The translations under genes and the position numbers were made by a program. From DATKWD01 sp963704815 (GTDB lineage Bacteria > Actinomycetota > Acidimicrobiia > Acidimicrobiales > Salinilacustritrichaceae): DNA of 64,000 bases. Shown piece after piece: positions 25,444 to 32,851 of this stretch (its first letter is position 1; each line of letters opens with the position of its first letter). The notes under the pieces were generated by a model that did not search any database, was not told where the DNA came from, and worked only from the letters and a program-made list of their open reading frames with translations. The stretch covers positions 564,724 through 628,723 of the forward strand of contig CAVPHU010000005.1 in the NCBI GenBank assembly GCA_963704815.1, written 5' to 3'.

Positions 25444-26601
25444 TCATCTGACGGCGAGCTCGAACAGCAGGGTGCCGCTGTTCTCGAGTTCGACCTCGAA
25501 GACGCCCGGGATGTCGGCCACGAACTCGAAGTCAAGCGTCTCGCCTGCGGCGATGTCGAACCGGTCGTCGGTTCCGTGGACGTGGATCTCGTCGGCGACA
25601 TCGGAGGTCGCCTGCACGCTCACCGTCTCACCCGTCGCCACCTCGACCCGTCCGGGACCCTCGGCTGCGCCTCCGGCCACGATCACCGTGACCGTTCCGC
25701 CAGCGGCTTCGTCACCGGTCTGGCCGGCCGGCATGTCGGGCATGTCGGGCATGTCGGGCATGTCGTCGCCGCCATGGGAGTGACCCTCGCCCGCAGCCTG
25801 GGCCTGCTCGGCGGTGACCTCGATGGTCACCGTCGATGCGACGGGGTCGCCGTTGGCGTCGACGTAGGGCCGGTGGTCGTTGGTGTTGAGCTCGACCTCG
25901 ATGTCGTGGCTGCCTTCGCTGAGGCCGGTGAGGTGGTAGGCGGGGCCGTAGAGGCGGGTGATCTTCTCGCCGTCGACGTAGATGTGGGCGTGGCCCTCAC
26001 CCGCGACCGAGGGGGTGCTGGCTGCGGCGCCGTTGAAGGTGAACCCTTCGACCTCGCCGATCACGTTGAACCCGGCCTTGGCGTCGGGCTCGACGGTGAA
26101 GGAGATCGCCGCCCCGTCGAGGGTCTCGGCCTCGAGGTCCATGTGGGAGTGCATGTCCTCGCTCGGCGGGACCTCGATCGACGCGCTGGCGGTGATCGGC
26201 TCGCCGTCGCCGTCGACGTAGGGCCGGTGGTCGTTGGTGTTGAGCTCGACCATGACATCGTGTGGGCCTTCGGTCAGGTCGCCCAGGTAGAAGTCGTTGG
26301 TGTAGAGGCGGGCGATCTTCTCGCCGTCGACGTAGATGTGGGCGTGACCTTCACCGGCGACGTGTTCGCCGCTGGCGTTCTCGGGCGTGAACGTGAACCC
26401 TTCGGTCACGGTGAGCAGGTTGAACCCCTTCTTGGCGTCGGCCTCGACCGAGAGGTCGAGTGAACCGCCTGCGAGCGTCTCGGTCTCGCTCGTCTCGGCC
26501 ACCGGCTCACCTTCGGTGGTGGTCTCGGTGGTGTCGTCGCCGCAGGCTGCGAACAACAGTGCCGCGGCTGCCAGCGCTGCGAGGAATCGGGGACGTCGCA
26601 T
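25444..26601 (-). CDS. Lipoprotein with duplicated domain and cupredoxin-like end
   Basis: 385 residues. Signal peptide and lipobox LFAAC put Cys20 at the membrane. Two tandem copies of a roughly 100-residue domain follow (about 45-145 and 155-260), each with GEGHAHIYVDGEKI.RLY and VELNTNDHRPYVD; their DNA shares 33- and 37-bp identical stretches 354 bp apart. A His/Met-rich linker (GEGHSHGGDDMPDMPDMPDMP) leads to a C-terminal domain ending HVHGTDDRFDIAAGETLDFEF..PGVFEVELE, which looks like a cupredoxin fold. Copper or another soft metal is the obvious guess. It stands between a zf-HC2 membrane gene (9 bp upstream) and the polytopic protein. Confidence 0.8.
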   Translation of the reverse strand: MRRPRFLAALAAAALLFAACGDDTTETTTEGEPVAETSETETLAGGSLDLSVEADAKKGFNLLTVTEGFTFTPENASGEHVAGEGHAHIYVDGEKIARLYTNDFYLGDLTEGPHDVMVELNTNDHRPYVDGDGEPITASASIEVPPSEDMHSHMDLEAETLDGAAISFTVEPDAKAGFNVIGEVEGFTFNGAAASTPSVAGEGHAHIYVDGEKITRLYGPAYHLTGLSEGSHDIEVELNTNDHRPYVDANGDPVASTVTIEVTAEQAQAAGEGHSHGGDDMPDMPDMPDMPAGQTGDEAAGGTVTVIVAGGAAEGPGRVEVATGETVSVQATSDVADEIHVHGTDDRFDIAAGETLDFEFVADIPGVFEVELENSGTLLFELAVR

Positions 26602-26610
26602 GGGTTCCTT

Positions 26611-27234
26611 TCAGGCCGCAGCCGGTGCTGCGGGTCGGGGAGAGGGGTGGGAACGTGAGAGCGAGAAGAGGATGCCGACCGCTGCGATCTCCAGCACGTG
26701 GTGGGCCTCGGTGACGATGCGGATGTCGCCGGCGAACGCGTCGGCGATGGCCGTGACGAAGAGGATGACCACCACGACCCCAGCCAGGGGGAACACCCCT
26801 TCGGCCCGGCGCGGCTGCCACGCAACGAGCAGGAGCGACGCGGCCAATGCGACCTCCCAGGCTGCGAGTTCGCGACTGAGGTGGATGGGCGCGCCGGTGC
26901 CGCCCATGACCAGGCCCGGCAGGGCGAGCACGGCGATCGTGAGGCCCAACACGCCGAGCGCCCACCGTCGCCAGTCGGCCGAGTCGGCCAGGTGGTCGGC
27001 ACGTTCCGGCCGAGTTTCGGCGCGATGCGCGGCCAGGATGCCGCGGGTGAGGTCGGGGACCGCGTCGGCGGGGACGACCCGGGTCATCCGGTGCAGGTGC
27101 TCGACCTCACTGGCATGGGCACGACATCCCGAGCACTCGGCGAGGTGCCCTTCCAGCGCCTCGCGCTCGAGCGGTCGGAGTTCATCGTCGAGTCCGGCCG
27201 AGACGGCTTCGCGAAACGCTGGACAGGAGCTCAT
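26611..27234 (-). CDS. zf-HC2 anti-sigma-like membrane protein
   Basis: 207 residues. The N terminus SCPAFREAVSAGLDDELRPLEREALEGHLAECSGCRAHASEVEHLHRM is a zinc-finger zf-HC2 domain with H-x3-C-x2-C, the hallmark of ZAS anti-sigma factors. After a linker come about five hydrophobic helices (WALGVLGLTIAVLALPGLVMG, EVALAASLLLVAWQP, GVVVVILFVTAIADAF, HHVLEIAAVGILFSL). A multi-helix tail is unlike simple single-pass anti-sigmas. No sigma gene is coupled to it; the nearest ECF gene (28485) is on the other strand. First gene of the leftward cassette; ATG at 27234. Confidence 0.78.
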   Translation of the reverse strand: MSSCPAFREAVSAGLDDELRPLEREALEGHLAECSGCRAHASEVEHLHRMTRVVPADAVPDLTRGILAAHRAETRPERADHLADSADWRRWALGVLGLTIAVLALPGLVMGGTGAPIHLSRELAAWEVALAASLLLVAWQPRRAEGVFPLAGVVVVILFVTAIADAFAGDIRIVTEAHHVLEIAAVGILFSLSRSHPSPRPAAPAAA

Positions 27235-27415
27235 GGATGGATGGTCGTTCGGGAGGCCGTCCTGGTTCCCGAACTCGAAGATCCTTCTACGATGTCGCGA
27301 TGTGGGCGCTCTCGATCTGGCGTGCTTCGGATCCCTTGCCCGCTGAATGGCGCTCCGCACATCGATGACGGTTCGTTCACGGACTGCTCGCAATCAAGGG
27401 CCACACTCCCGTTCC

Positions 27416-28416
27416 ATGCGACGAACCGCCCGCCTCCTGGTGCTCGCGACCGCAGTCGTTGGCTCGGCGTGCGCCTCCTCCGGACCAGACGACCCGGTCG
27501 ATGCCGCGTCGGCGCCGCCGCGGCCGTTGGCCCGGCCTCGCCGTCTGCTGATCAGGCGTTCGAGGTCGTGGTGTCCGACGACGCGATCGTCGACCCGGGT
27601 CGGGACCGGCGCATCCCGTACCGGGTCTACGCGCCCGTCGGTCTCGTGGGTGACGTCCCGCTGATCCTCGTCAGCCACGGCGGAACCGGCAGCGACACCG
27701 GGTACCTGCGGGGTGGGCACCTCGGGTCGGCGTTCGCCGAGGGCGGATTCCTGGCCATCCACATCGGGCACGTCGAGTCGGACCCCGGGCGCCGGCCGGT
27801 CGAGGATCGGCCGGCCGACGTGACCTTCGTGCTCGATCGTCTCGAGGCGGGCGAGTTCGCCCTCCCGGCGGCGTTCGTCGGGGTGCCCGATCTCGAGCGG
27901 GTCGGTCATGCCGGGCACTCCTTCGGGGCGTACACCTCGCACGCGGTCGGGGGCGCGGTGTTCGCCGAGGATCGCAGCGACGATCGGATCGATGCCATCG
28001 CCCCGATCTCGCCGGCGGGACTCGGGCAGTTCGGGGCGTTCGACAACGGGGGCGGCGACGACACGTGGGCCACGGTGGCGATCCCGGCCTACAACCTGAT
28101 CGGCGGCGACGAGGTCGACACCAACGCGGTGTTCACCATCGACGAGCCGGGCTGGCGGCTCACGCCGTTCGAGCACTATCCGGCGACCGGCGACAAGTTC
28201 GTGACGATCATCGACGGACAGGACCACGGCGACATGTGGGCGACCGGATCCGACGAGGTCGAGGTCTTCGTGAGCTCCCAACTGCTCGAGTTCTTCGCGA
28301 TCTACGTTCGGGGCGACGACCGGTCGGCGTGCGAGATCGGGGTCACCGACCTCCGCGGGACCTCGACCGATCGCCTCGTCGACCCGACCAGCGAGCGAAC
28401 CGCCGCCTGCCGCTGA
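27416..28416 (+). CDS. Secreted lipoprotein alpha/beta hydrolase, apparent frameshift
   Basis: The N terminus MRRTARLLVLATAVVGSAC is a lipoprotein signal with Cys19 (VGSAC). After about 27500-27545 the hydrolase continues in another frame: DQAFEVVVSDDAIVDPGRDRRIPYRVY, oxyanion region VSHGGTGSDTGY, nucleophile elbow GHSFGAY, and a late His in GQDHGDM. This resembles chlorophyllase/dienelactone-hydrolase-like esterases. A one-base difference in the GC-rich stretch near 27511-27530 would join signal and enzyme. Acts outside the membrane on an unknown ester. The 181-bp spacer upstream shows nothing else. Confidence 0.75.
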
Positions 28417-28484
28417 GCCGGGGCGTCCGGGTGCACGGGGCGGCGCGCTGTGCGGTGGCGGGGACGGGCGGGCACAATCGGGGG

Positions 28485-29012
28485 GTGGACGACCTGACGC
28501 GCCTCGCGCTCGCTGCGCAGGACGGCGATCAGATCGCGTTGGCAGCCTTCGTGCGCAAGACCCAACCCGAGGTCTGGCGGCTCTGTGCCCGCCTCGGAGA
28601 TCGCGACCAGGCCGACGACCTCACCCAGGAGGTCTATCTGCGGGCTCTCCCCGCGCTGGAGCGCTTCCGCGCCGACGCATCGGCGCGGACCTGGCTGCTC
28701 CGCATCGCCCGCAACACCTGCGCCGATCACGTGCGCGGTCGGGTGCGCCGGCGGGCGCTGCTCGATCGGGTGCGACCAGCCGACCGCGACGAGGTCAGTC
28801 CCGATCCGGCCGGCGCCGTCGAGCTCGACCGCCTCGTGTCGGCCCTGGATCCGGACCGACGCGAGGCCTTCGTGCTCACCCAGACGCTGGGGTGCTCGTA
28901 TCAGGAGGCGGCCGACGTCGTGGGCGTGCCGGTCGGGACCATTCGCAGCCGGGTCGCCCGCGCACGCGACGACCTGCTCGACGCGCTGTCGACCGACGAA
29001 GCCACCGGCTGA
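28485..29012 (+). CDS. ECF RNA polymerase sigma factor
   Basis: 175 residues. Sigma-2: ALAAFVRKTQPEVWRLCARLGDRDQADDLTQEVYLRALPALERFRADASARTWLLRIARNTCAD, containing the D-D-L-T-Q-E-V motif of region 2.2. Sigma-4: VLTQTLGCSYQEAADVVGVPVGTIRSRVARARDDLLDAL. The GTG start at 28485 lies 6 bp after CACAAT (28473-28478), suggesting a leaderless mRNA. No anti-sigma gene is adjacent in the same direction. The zf-HC2 membrane protein 1.3 kb away on the other strand is a possible partner. Confidence 0.92.
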   Translation: MDDLTRLALAAQDGDQIALAAFVRKTQPEVWRLCARLGDRDQADDLTQEVYLRALPALERFRADASARTWLLRIARNTCADHVRGRVRRRALLDRVRPADRDEVSPDPAGAVELDRLVSALDPDRREAFVLTQTLGCSYQEAADVVGVPVGTIRSRVARARDDLLDALSTDEATG

Positions 29013-29034
29013 GGGCCGCTCAGGTCGAGCCGCT

Positions 29035-29805
29035 TCAGGCCAGGAGGTCGAGCCACTCGCGGTGGATGCGACCGTTGGTGGCGATCCCGCTGCCGTGTTC
29101 GAAGCCGTCGAGCCCGTCGAGTGAGGTGAATCGGCCCCCGGCCTCGTCGAGGATGACCGGCATGGGACCCAGATCCCAGTGGGCCGCCACCGGGTCGACC
29201 ATCGCCTCGGCTCGTCCGGTGGCGACCAGGGCGTAGCCGTAGCCGTCACCCCAGGTGCGAACGGTCACCCCGGCTTCCAGAAGCGCCTGGATCTGTTCGA
29301 TTCGCCACACCCCGCCGAAACCGCTGGTCATGAGATACGAGTCGGCGAGGTCGTCGCAGTCGTTCACCGTCACCCGTTCACCGTTGCCGAAGCAGCCGAG
29401 GCCCCGGCCGGCGTAGACCGTCTCGTCGAGCCCGGGCATGTTGATGACGCCGATCAGCGGTCCGTGCTCGTCGGTGACGGCCAGGAGTCCGCTGTAGAGC
29501 GGGACGCCGTGGGTGAAGGCCTTGGTGCCGTCGATCGGGTCGATGATCCACGTTCGGCCGCTGCTGCCCTCGGTGTCGGCCTCTTCCTCGCCCCACACGG
29601 CGTCGTCGGGGTACCGCTCGCCGATCCGCTCGCGGAGCAGCCGCTCGGCGCCCTGGTCGGCCACGGTGACCGGGGAGCCGTCGTGCTTCCTGATGACCTC
29701 GAGTTCGACCGAGCGGAAGTGTTCGAGGGTGAACGCACCGGCCTCACGGGTCCACGCCACGGCTTCGTCGAGGAGTTCGGGAGATGCTGGAGGAGGTGCG
29801 CTCAC
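29035..29805 (-). CDS. hisN: Inositol-monophosphatase-family phosphatase (HisN-like)
   Basis: 256 residues of the Mg-dependent IMPase superfamily. Metal motifs: WGEEEADTEG, then WIIDPIDGTKAFTHGVP, and the late DPVAAHWDLGPMPVILDEAGG. The pattern fits actinobacterial histidinol-phosphatases of the HisN class, which dephosphorylate histidinol phosphate in histidine synthesis. Inositol monophosphate or related sugar phosphates are alternative substrates, and no other his gene is near. It is convergent with the ECF sigma gene, 22 bp apart. Confidence 0.82.
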   Translation of the reverse strand: MSAPPPASPELLDEAVAWTREAGAFTLEHFRSVELEVIRKHDGSPVTVADQGAERLLRERIGERYPDDAVWGEEEADTEGSSGRTWIIDPIDGTKAFTHGVPLYSGLLAVTDEHGPLIGVINMPGLDETVYAGRGLGCFGNGERVTVNDCDDLADSYLMTSGFGGVWRIEQIQALLEAGVTVRTWGDGYGYALVATGRAEAMVDPVAAHWDLGPMPVILDEAGGRFTSLDGLDGFEHGSGIATNGRIHREWLDLLA

Positions 29806-29858
29806 GACATCGAGTCTCGCTCATCGAGTGGTGCGAGCGGCACCTCGACTCGTGCGGC

Positions 29859-30773
29859 TCACTCGTGGATCGGGGCTTCGCACTCGTGGCACTCGAGTTC
29901 GAGGGTCACGTGGCCGATGCCGAAGTCGTCGGCCAGCAGCGTCCGGAGCGCATCGCCGCGCTCCTGTGCCTCGTGGAGCAGCAGGTCGTCGTCGAGCACG
30001 ACGTGGGCCGACATCGCCGGTGAATCCGACGCGAGGCTCCAGACGTGCAGGTGGTGGACATCGACCACGCCCTCGGCTGCGTTGAGCCGGGCGATCACCT
30101 GAGCCGGGTCGACCGATTCCGGCGCAGCCATCATCACGACTCGGGTGGCGTCCCGGAGCAGCCGTACCGCGGCCCACAACACCAGTGCGGCGATGAAGAT
30201 GGAGACCACCGGGTCGACCCAGTCGGCCCCTGCCGCGAGGACGGCCACTCCCGAGAGCATGGCGGCCACCGATCCGGCGGCGTCGGCCAGCAGGTGCGCC
30301 ATCGCCCCTCGGAGGTTGAGGTTGCCGGCGCTCACCCGGGCGAGGGCCAACGCACTGCCCAGGTTGACCACGAGGCCGACGCTGGCCACGACCAGGAGGC
30401 CCAGGCCGTCGATGTCGGCCGGCTCGCCGATCCGGCGAATCGCCTCGAACACGATCCAGCCCGACGACGCGGCGAGGATCACGCCGTTGGCCTGGGCACC
30501 CACCACCTCGGCCCGTTTCATGCCGAAGGTGTGGCGGCCCGATGCCGGCCGATCGGCCAGGGTCTGGGCGATCAGCGCGATGGTGAGCGCGGCGACATCG
30601 GACAGCATGTGGGCCGCATCGGCCAGCAGCGCCAGCGATCCGAACACGATGCCGCCCACGACCTCGACCCCCAGGAAGCCGGCGTTGGCTACGAGCACCC
30701 ATCGAAGCACCCGTCGCTGCCGTTGTCGCAGGGTTGCGTCGCCGCTCAGCACCGGGCCGTGGTCGTGGCTCAC
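29859..30773 (-). CDS. CDF-family zinc/cobalt exporter (CzcD-type)
   Basis: 304 residues, six membrane helices. Metal-site motifs: LLADAAHMLSDVAALTIAL (H/D in TM2) and GAMAHLLADAAGSVAAML (H/D in TM5). The cytoplasmic C-terminal domain has VDVHHLHVWSLASDSPAMSAHVVL, and the tail ends LELECHECEAPIHE, a Cys/His-rich end that could bind metal. The N terminus SHDHGP adds more His. Exports Zn2+ (possibly Co2+/Cd2+) from the cytoplasm. Its GTG start at 30773 overlaps the sensor gene by 4 bases, so regulator and pump are co-translated. Confidence 0.92.
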   Translation of the reverse strand: MSHDHGPVLSGDATLRQRQRRVLRWVLVANAGFLGVEVVGGIVFGSLALLADAAHMLSDVAALTIALIAQTLADRPASGRHTFGMKRAEVVGAQANGVILAASSGWIVFEAIRRIGEPADIDGLGLLVVASVGLVVNLGSALALARVSAGNLNLRGAMAHLLADAAGSVAAMLSGVAVLAAGADWVDPVVSIFIAALVLWAAVRLLRDATRVVMMAAPESVDPAQVIARLNAAEGVVDVHHLHVWSLASDSPAMSAHVVLDDDLLLHEAQERGDALRTLLADDFGIGHVTLELECHECEAPIHE

Positions 30774-31069
30774 GGTCGTTCCCGATCCAGGGCCGGCTCC
30801 CGGCTGTGGCCGATGGCGTCGTCGATGATGTGCAGGACGTGGTGATCGGAGATCCGGTATGCCATCTCGCGGCCCCGACGTTCCCCGGCCACCAGGCGCT
30901 GATCGCGCAGCACGCGCAGGTGTTGGGACACCAGCGGCTGGCTCAGTTCGAGGGCATCGACCAGTTCGTGCACACATTGTTCGCCGTGACGAAGCTGGTC
31001 GACGATGGCCAGGCGGGCCGGGTTCCCGAGGGTCTTGAGCAGCGTGGCCGCGTCGGACATGTCCGTCAT
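30770..31069 (-). CDS. ArsR/SmtB-family metal sensor (CzrA-like)
   Basis: 99 residues: MSDAATLLKTLGNPARLAIVDQLRHGEQCVHELVDALELSQPLVSQHLRVLRDQRLVAGERRG is the winged helix with recognition helix SQPLVSQHLRVL. The alpha-5 metal site is exact: D-x-H, then H eleven residues on, then E three later (DHHVLHIIDDAIGHSRE), matching the spacing of SmtB/CzrA zinc sensors. A longer frame to 31093 would encode MQTCECLHM, but those codons are the operator palindrome, so I start at ATG 31069, just inside the operator. Derepression by Zn would switch on itself and the exporter. Confidence 0.92.
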   Translation of the reverse strand: MTDMSDAATLLKTLGNPARLAIVDQLRHGEQCVHELVDALELSQPLVSQHLRVLRDQRLVAGERRGREMAYRISDHHVLHIIDDAIGHSREPALDRERP

Positions 31070-31093
31070 ATGCAGACATTCGCATGTCTGCAT
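31070..31093. promoter_or_regulatory. Operator for the CzrA/SmtB-type sensor
   Basis: ATGCAGACAT (31070-31079), TCGC, ATGTCTGCAT (31084-31093): perfect 10-bp inverted repeat with a 4-bp centre, directly abutting the sensor start codon. Size and AT-rich ends fit the 12-2-12-type ArsR/SmtB operators. Confidence 0.85.
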
Positions 31094-31218
31094 GGTCCGG
31101 TCAACCGCTTCACGAGCCGATGGTGATTCGAGTTCGACTGGAAACGCGCCCCCGTGGGCCGCGAGACTTGTCAACTGCACAATGGCGGCCAATGGGCTGC
31201 GCATCAGGAGCTCGCACG

Positions 31219-31455
31219 ATGTCGAAGATCTGCCAAGTCACCGGACGCAAGCCGTCGTTCGGCAACACCATCTCGCACTCGCACCGCAAGACCCGTCGGC
31301 GCTGGGATCCGAACATCCAGCGCCAGCGTTTCTGGGTGCCGTCCGAGAAGCGCTGGGTGACCCTGAACGTCAGCGCCAAGGGCATCAAGACCATCAACAA
31401 GAACGGCATCGAGTCGGTCATGGCCGACATGCGCCGCCGAGGAGTGAAGGTCTGA
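31219..31455 (+). CDS. rpmB: 50S ribosomal protein L28, zinc-independent type
   Basis: 78 residues: MSKICQVTGRKPSFGNTISHSHRKTRRRW followed by SEKRWVTLNVSAKGIKTINKNGIESVMADM, the long form with one Cys only and no CxxC pairs, like the Zur-controlled alternative L28 of mycobacteria (RpmB2 type). The ATG follows AGGAG at 31207-31211 by 7 bp. It overlaps rpmG by one base. Divergent from the zinc sensor/exporter pair. No clear Zur box is visible in the spacer. Confidence 0.96.
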   Translation: MSKICQVTGRKPSFGNTISHSHRKTRRRWDPNIQRQRFWVPSEKRWVTLNVSAKGIKTINKNGIESVMADMRRRGVKV

Positions 31456-31619
31456 TGGCCAAGAACGACAAGCGCCCGATCATCAAGATGAAGTCGACCG
31501 AGGGTTCGGGGTACACCTACGTGACCCGCAAGTCGAAGGTCAACACGCGTGAGCGGCTCGAGCTCAAGAAGTTCGACCCCATCCTGCGCAAGCACGTCAT
31601 CTTCAAAGAAGAGCGCTGA
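31455..31619 (+). CDS. rpmG: 50S ribosomal protein L33, zinc-independent type
   Basis: 54 residues: MAKNDKRPIIKMKSTEGSGYTYVTRKSKVNTRERLELKKFDPILRKHVIFKEER. There is no Cys at all, so this is the C-minus (zinc-free) L33. It starts inside the rpmB stop (TGATG). The pair can replace zinc-containing paralogues when zinc is scarce in other actinobacteria; whether zinc-type copies exist in this genome cannot be seen here. Confidence 0.96.
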   Translation: MAKNDKRPIIKMKSTEGSGYTYVTRKSKVNTRERLELKKFDPILRKHVIFKEER

Positions 31620-31630
31620 AGCCAACGCCT

Positions 31631-32845
31631 GTGGGGTCACTGGCGCAAGGCACGGTCGATCCCGGGTTCGAGGCGGTCGTCGACGCGTTCGAGGCCAACT
31701 TCGCCGAGCGCAACGAGATCGGTGCCGCGTGTGCCGTCTACGTCGACGGGCGCAAGGTCGTCGATGTCTGGGGCGGGTTGGCCGACGCCGAGGCCGGCGA
31801 GCCCTGGACCGACCACACCCTGGTCCTGGTGTTCAGCTCGACCAAGGGTGCAGCAGCGGTCTGCGCCAACCTGCTCGCCCAGCGCGGCCAACTCGACATG
31901 GACGCCCCCGTGGCCACCTATTGGCCCGAGTTCGCCGCCGAGGGCAAGGGTGACATCACGGTGCGCCAGCTGCTGAGCCACCAAGCCGGACTCCCCGTCA
32001 TCGACGACGTGCTGACCTTCGAGGACGTGCTCGCCTGGGACCCCGTGGTCGAAGCGCTCGCCCGTCAGAAGCCGGTGTGGGAACCCGGCACGGCCCACGG
32101 CTACCACGCCACCACGTTCGGGTGGCTGGTCGGTGAGCTGATCCGCCGGGTCGACGGGCGCAGCATCGGGCGCTTCTTCGCCGACGAGGTCGCTGCGCCG
32201 CTGGGCCTGCACTTCACCATAGGGACCCCGCCCGACACGCACGACCGGGTGGCCCGCCTGCACGGCCAGGGCCACGGCAGCGGTTCGGAAGACTCCGGCG
32301 GTGCCTCCACCGAGGGACTCGACCCCGCCATCCGCGCGCTCGCCGAGGAGTTCATGGGCCCCGACACGCTGACCGGGCGGGCCATGTCGACCCCCAACGG
32401 GGTGCTGGCCGAGGGTCGTGGCTACAACCGTCCCGAACTGTGGGAGGCCGAGATCCCGGCGTCCAACGGCATCACCGATGCCCGGAGCCTGGCCAGGATG
32501 TACGCCTCGCTCGTCAGCGAGGTCGACGGCGTGCGGACGCTGAGCGACGAACAGGTCGCGGCGGCCGCCACCCGCCAGATCCGCGGTCGCGACCAGATCC
32601 TGCACATCAAGAGCCGCTTCGGGCTCGGCTTCATGCTGTCATCGGTGTTCGCTCCGTACGGCGGCGAGGCCAGCTTCGGCCACGCCGGGATGGGCGGGTC
32701 GGTCGGCTTCGCCGATCCCGAGCACCGCATCGGCTTCGGCTACGTGATGAACCGCCTCGACATGAACTTCAACGGCGACGACCGCACGAGGGGCCTCATC
32801 AAGGCCACCTACGAAGCGATCGGCGTCGAACCCGCCTACGTCTGA
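31631..32845 (+). CDS. Serine hydrolase, class C beta-lactamase/esterase family
   Basis: 404 residues. SxxK catalytic pair in VFSSTKGAAAVCANLLAQRG. The Tyr motif is YHATTFGWLVGEL (Y-x-A instead of Y-x-N). The HxG-type third motif is FGHAGMGGSVGFADPEHRIGFGYVMN. This is typical of EstB-like or beta-lactamase-related esterases. No signal peptide, so cytoplasmic. GTG start at 31631, 11 bp after rpmG. The true substrate is likely an ester rather than a beta-lactam. Confidence 0.88.
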   Translation: MGSLAQGTVDPGFEAVVDAFEANFAERNEIGAACAVYVDGRKVVDVWGGLADAEAGEPWTDHTLVLVFSSTKGAAAVCANLLAQRGQLDMDAPVATYWPEFAAEGKGDITVRQLLSHQAGLPVIDDVLTFEDVLAWDPVVEALARQKPVWEPGTAHGYHATTFGWLVGELIRRVDGRSIGRFFADEVAAPLGLHFTIGTPPDTHDRVARLHGQGHGSGSEDSGGASTEGLDPAIRALAEEFMGPDTLTGRAMSTPNGVLAEGRGYNRPELWEAEIPASNGITDARSLARMYASLVSEVDGVRTLSDEQVAAAATRQIRGRDQILHIKSRFGLGFMLSSVFAPYGGEASFGHAGMGGSVGFADPEHRIGFGYVMNRLDMNFNGDDRTRGLIKATYEAIGVEPAYV

Positions 32846-32851
32846 GGTCCA

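Noticed and set aside
25732..25767. Tandem CATGTCGGG 9-mers that look like a short repeat array
   Set aside because: They code for the MPD repeats of the lipoprotein linker; no spacers, so not CRISPR.
26698..27415. Upstream extension of the esterase frame by about 240 residues
   Set aside because: It overlaps the zf-HC2 gene on the other strand and lacks family similarity; the lipoprotein signal at 27416 is the real start.
30770..31204. Longer start of the zinc sensor at 31204 or 31093
   Set aside because: These codons include the perfect operator palindrome; the SmtB-type fold begins after 31069.
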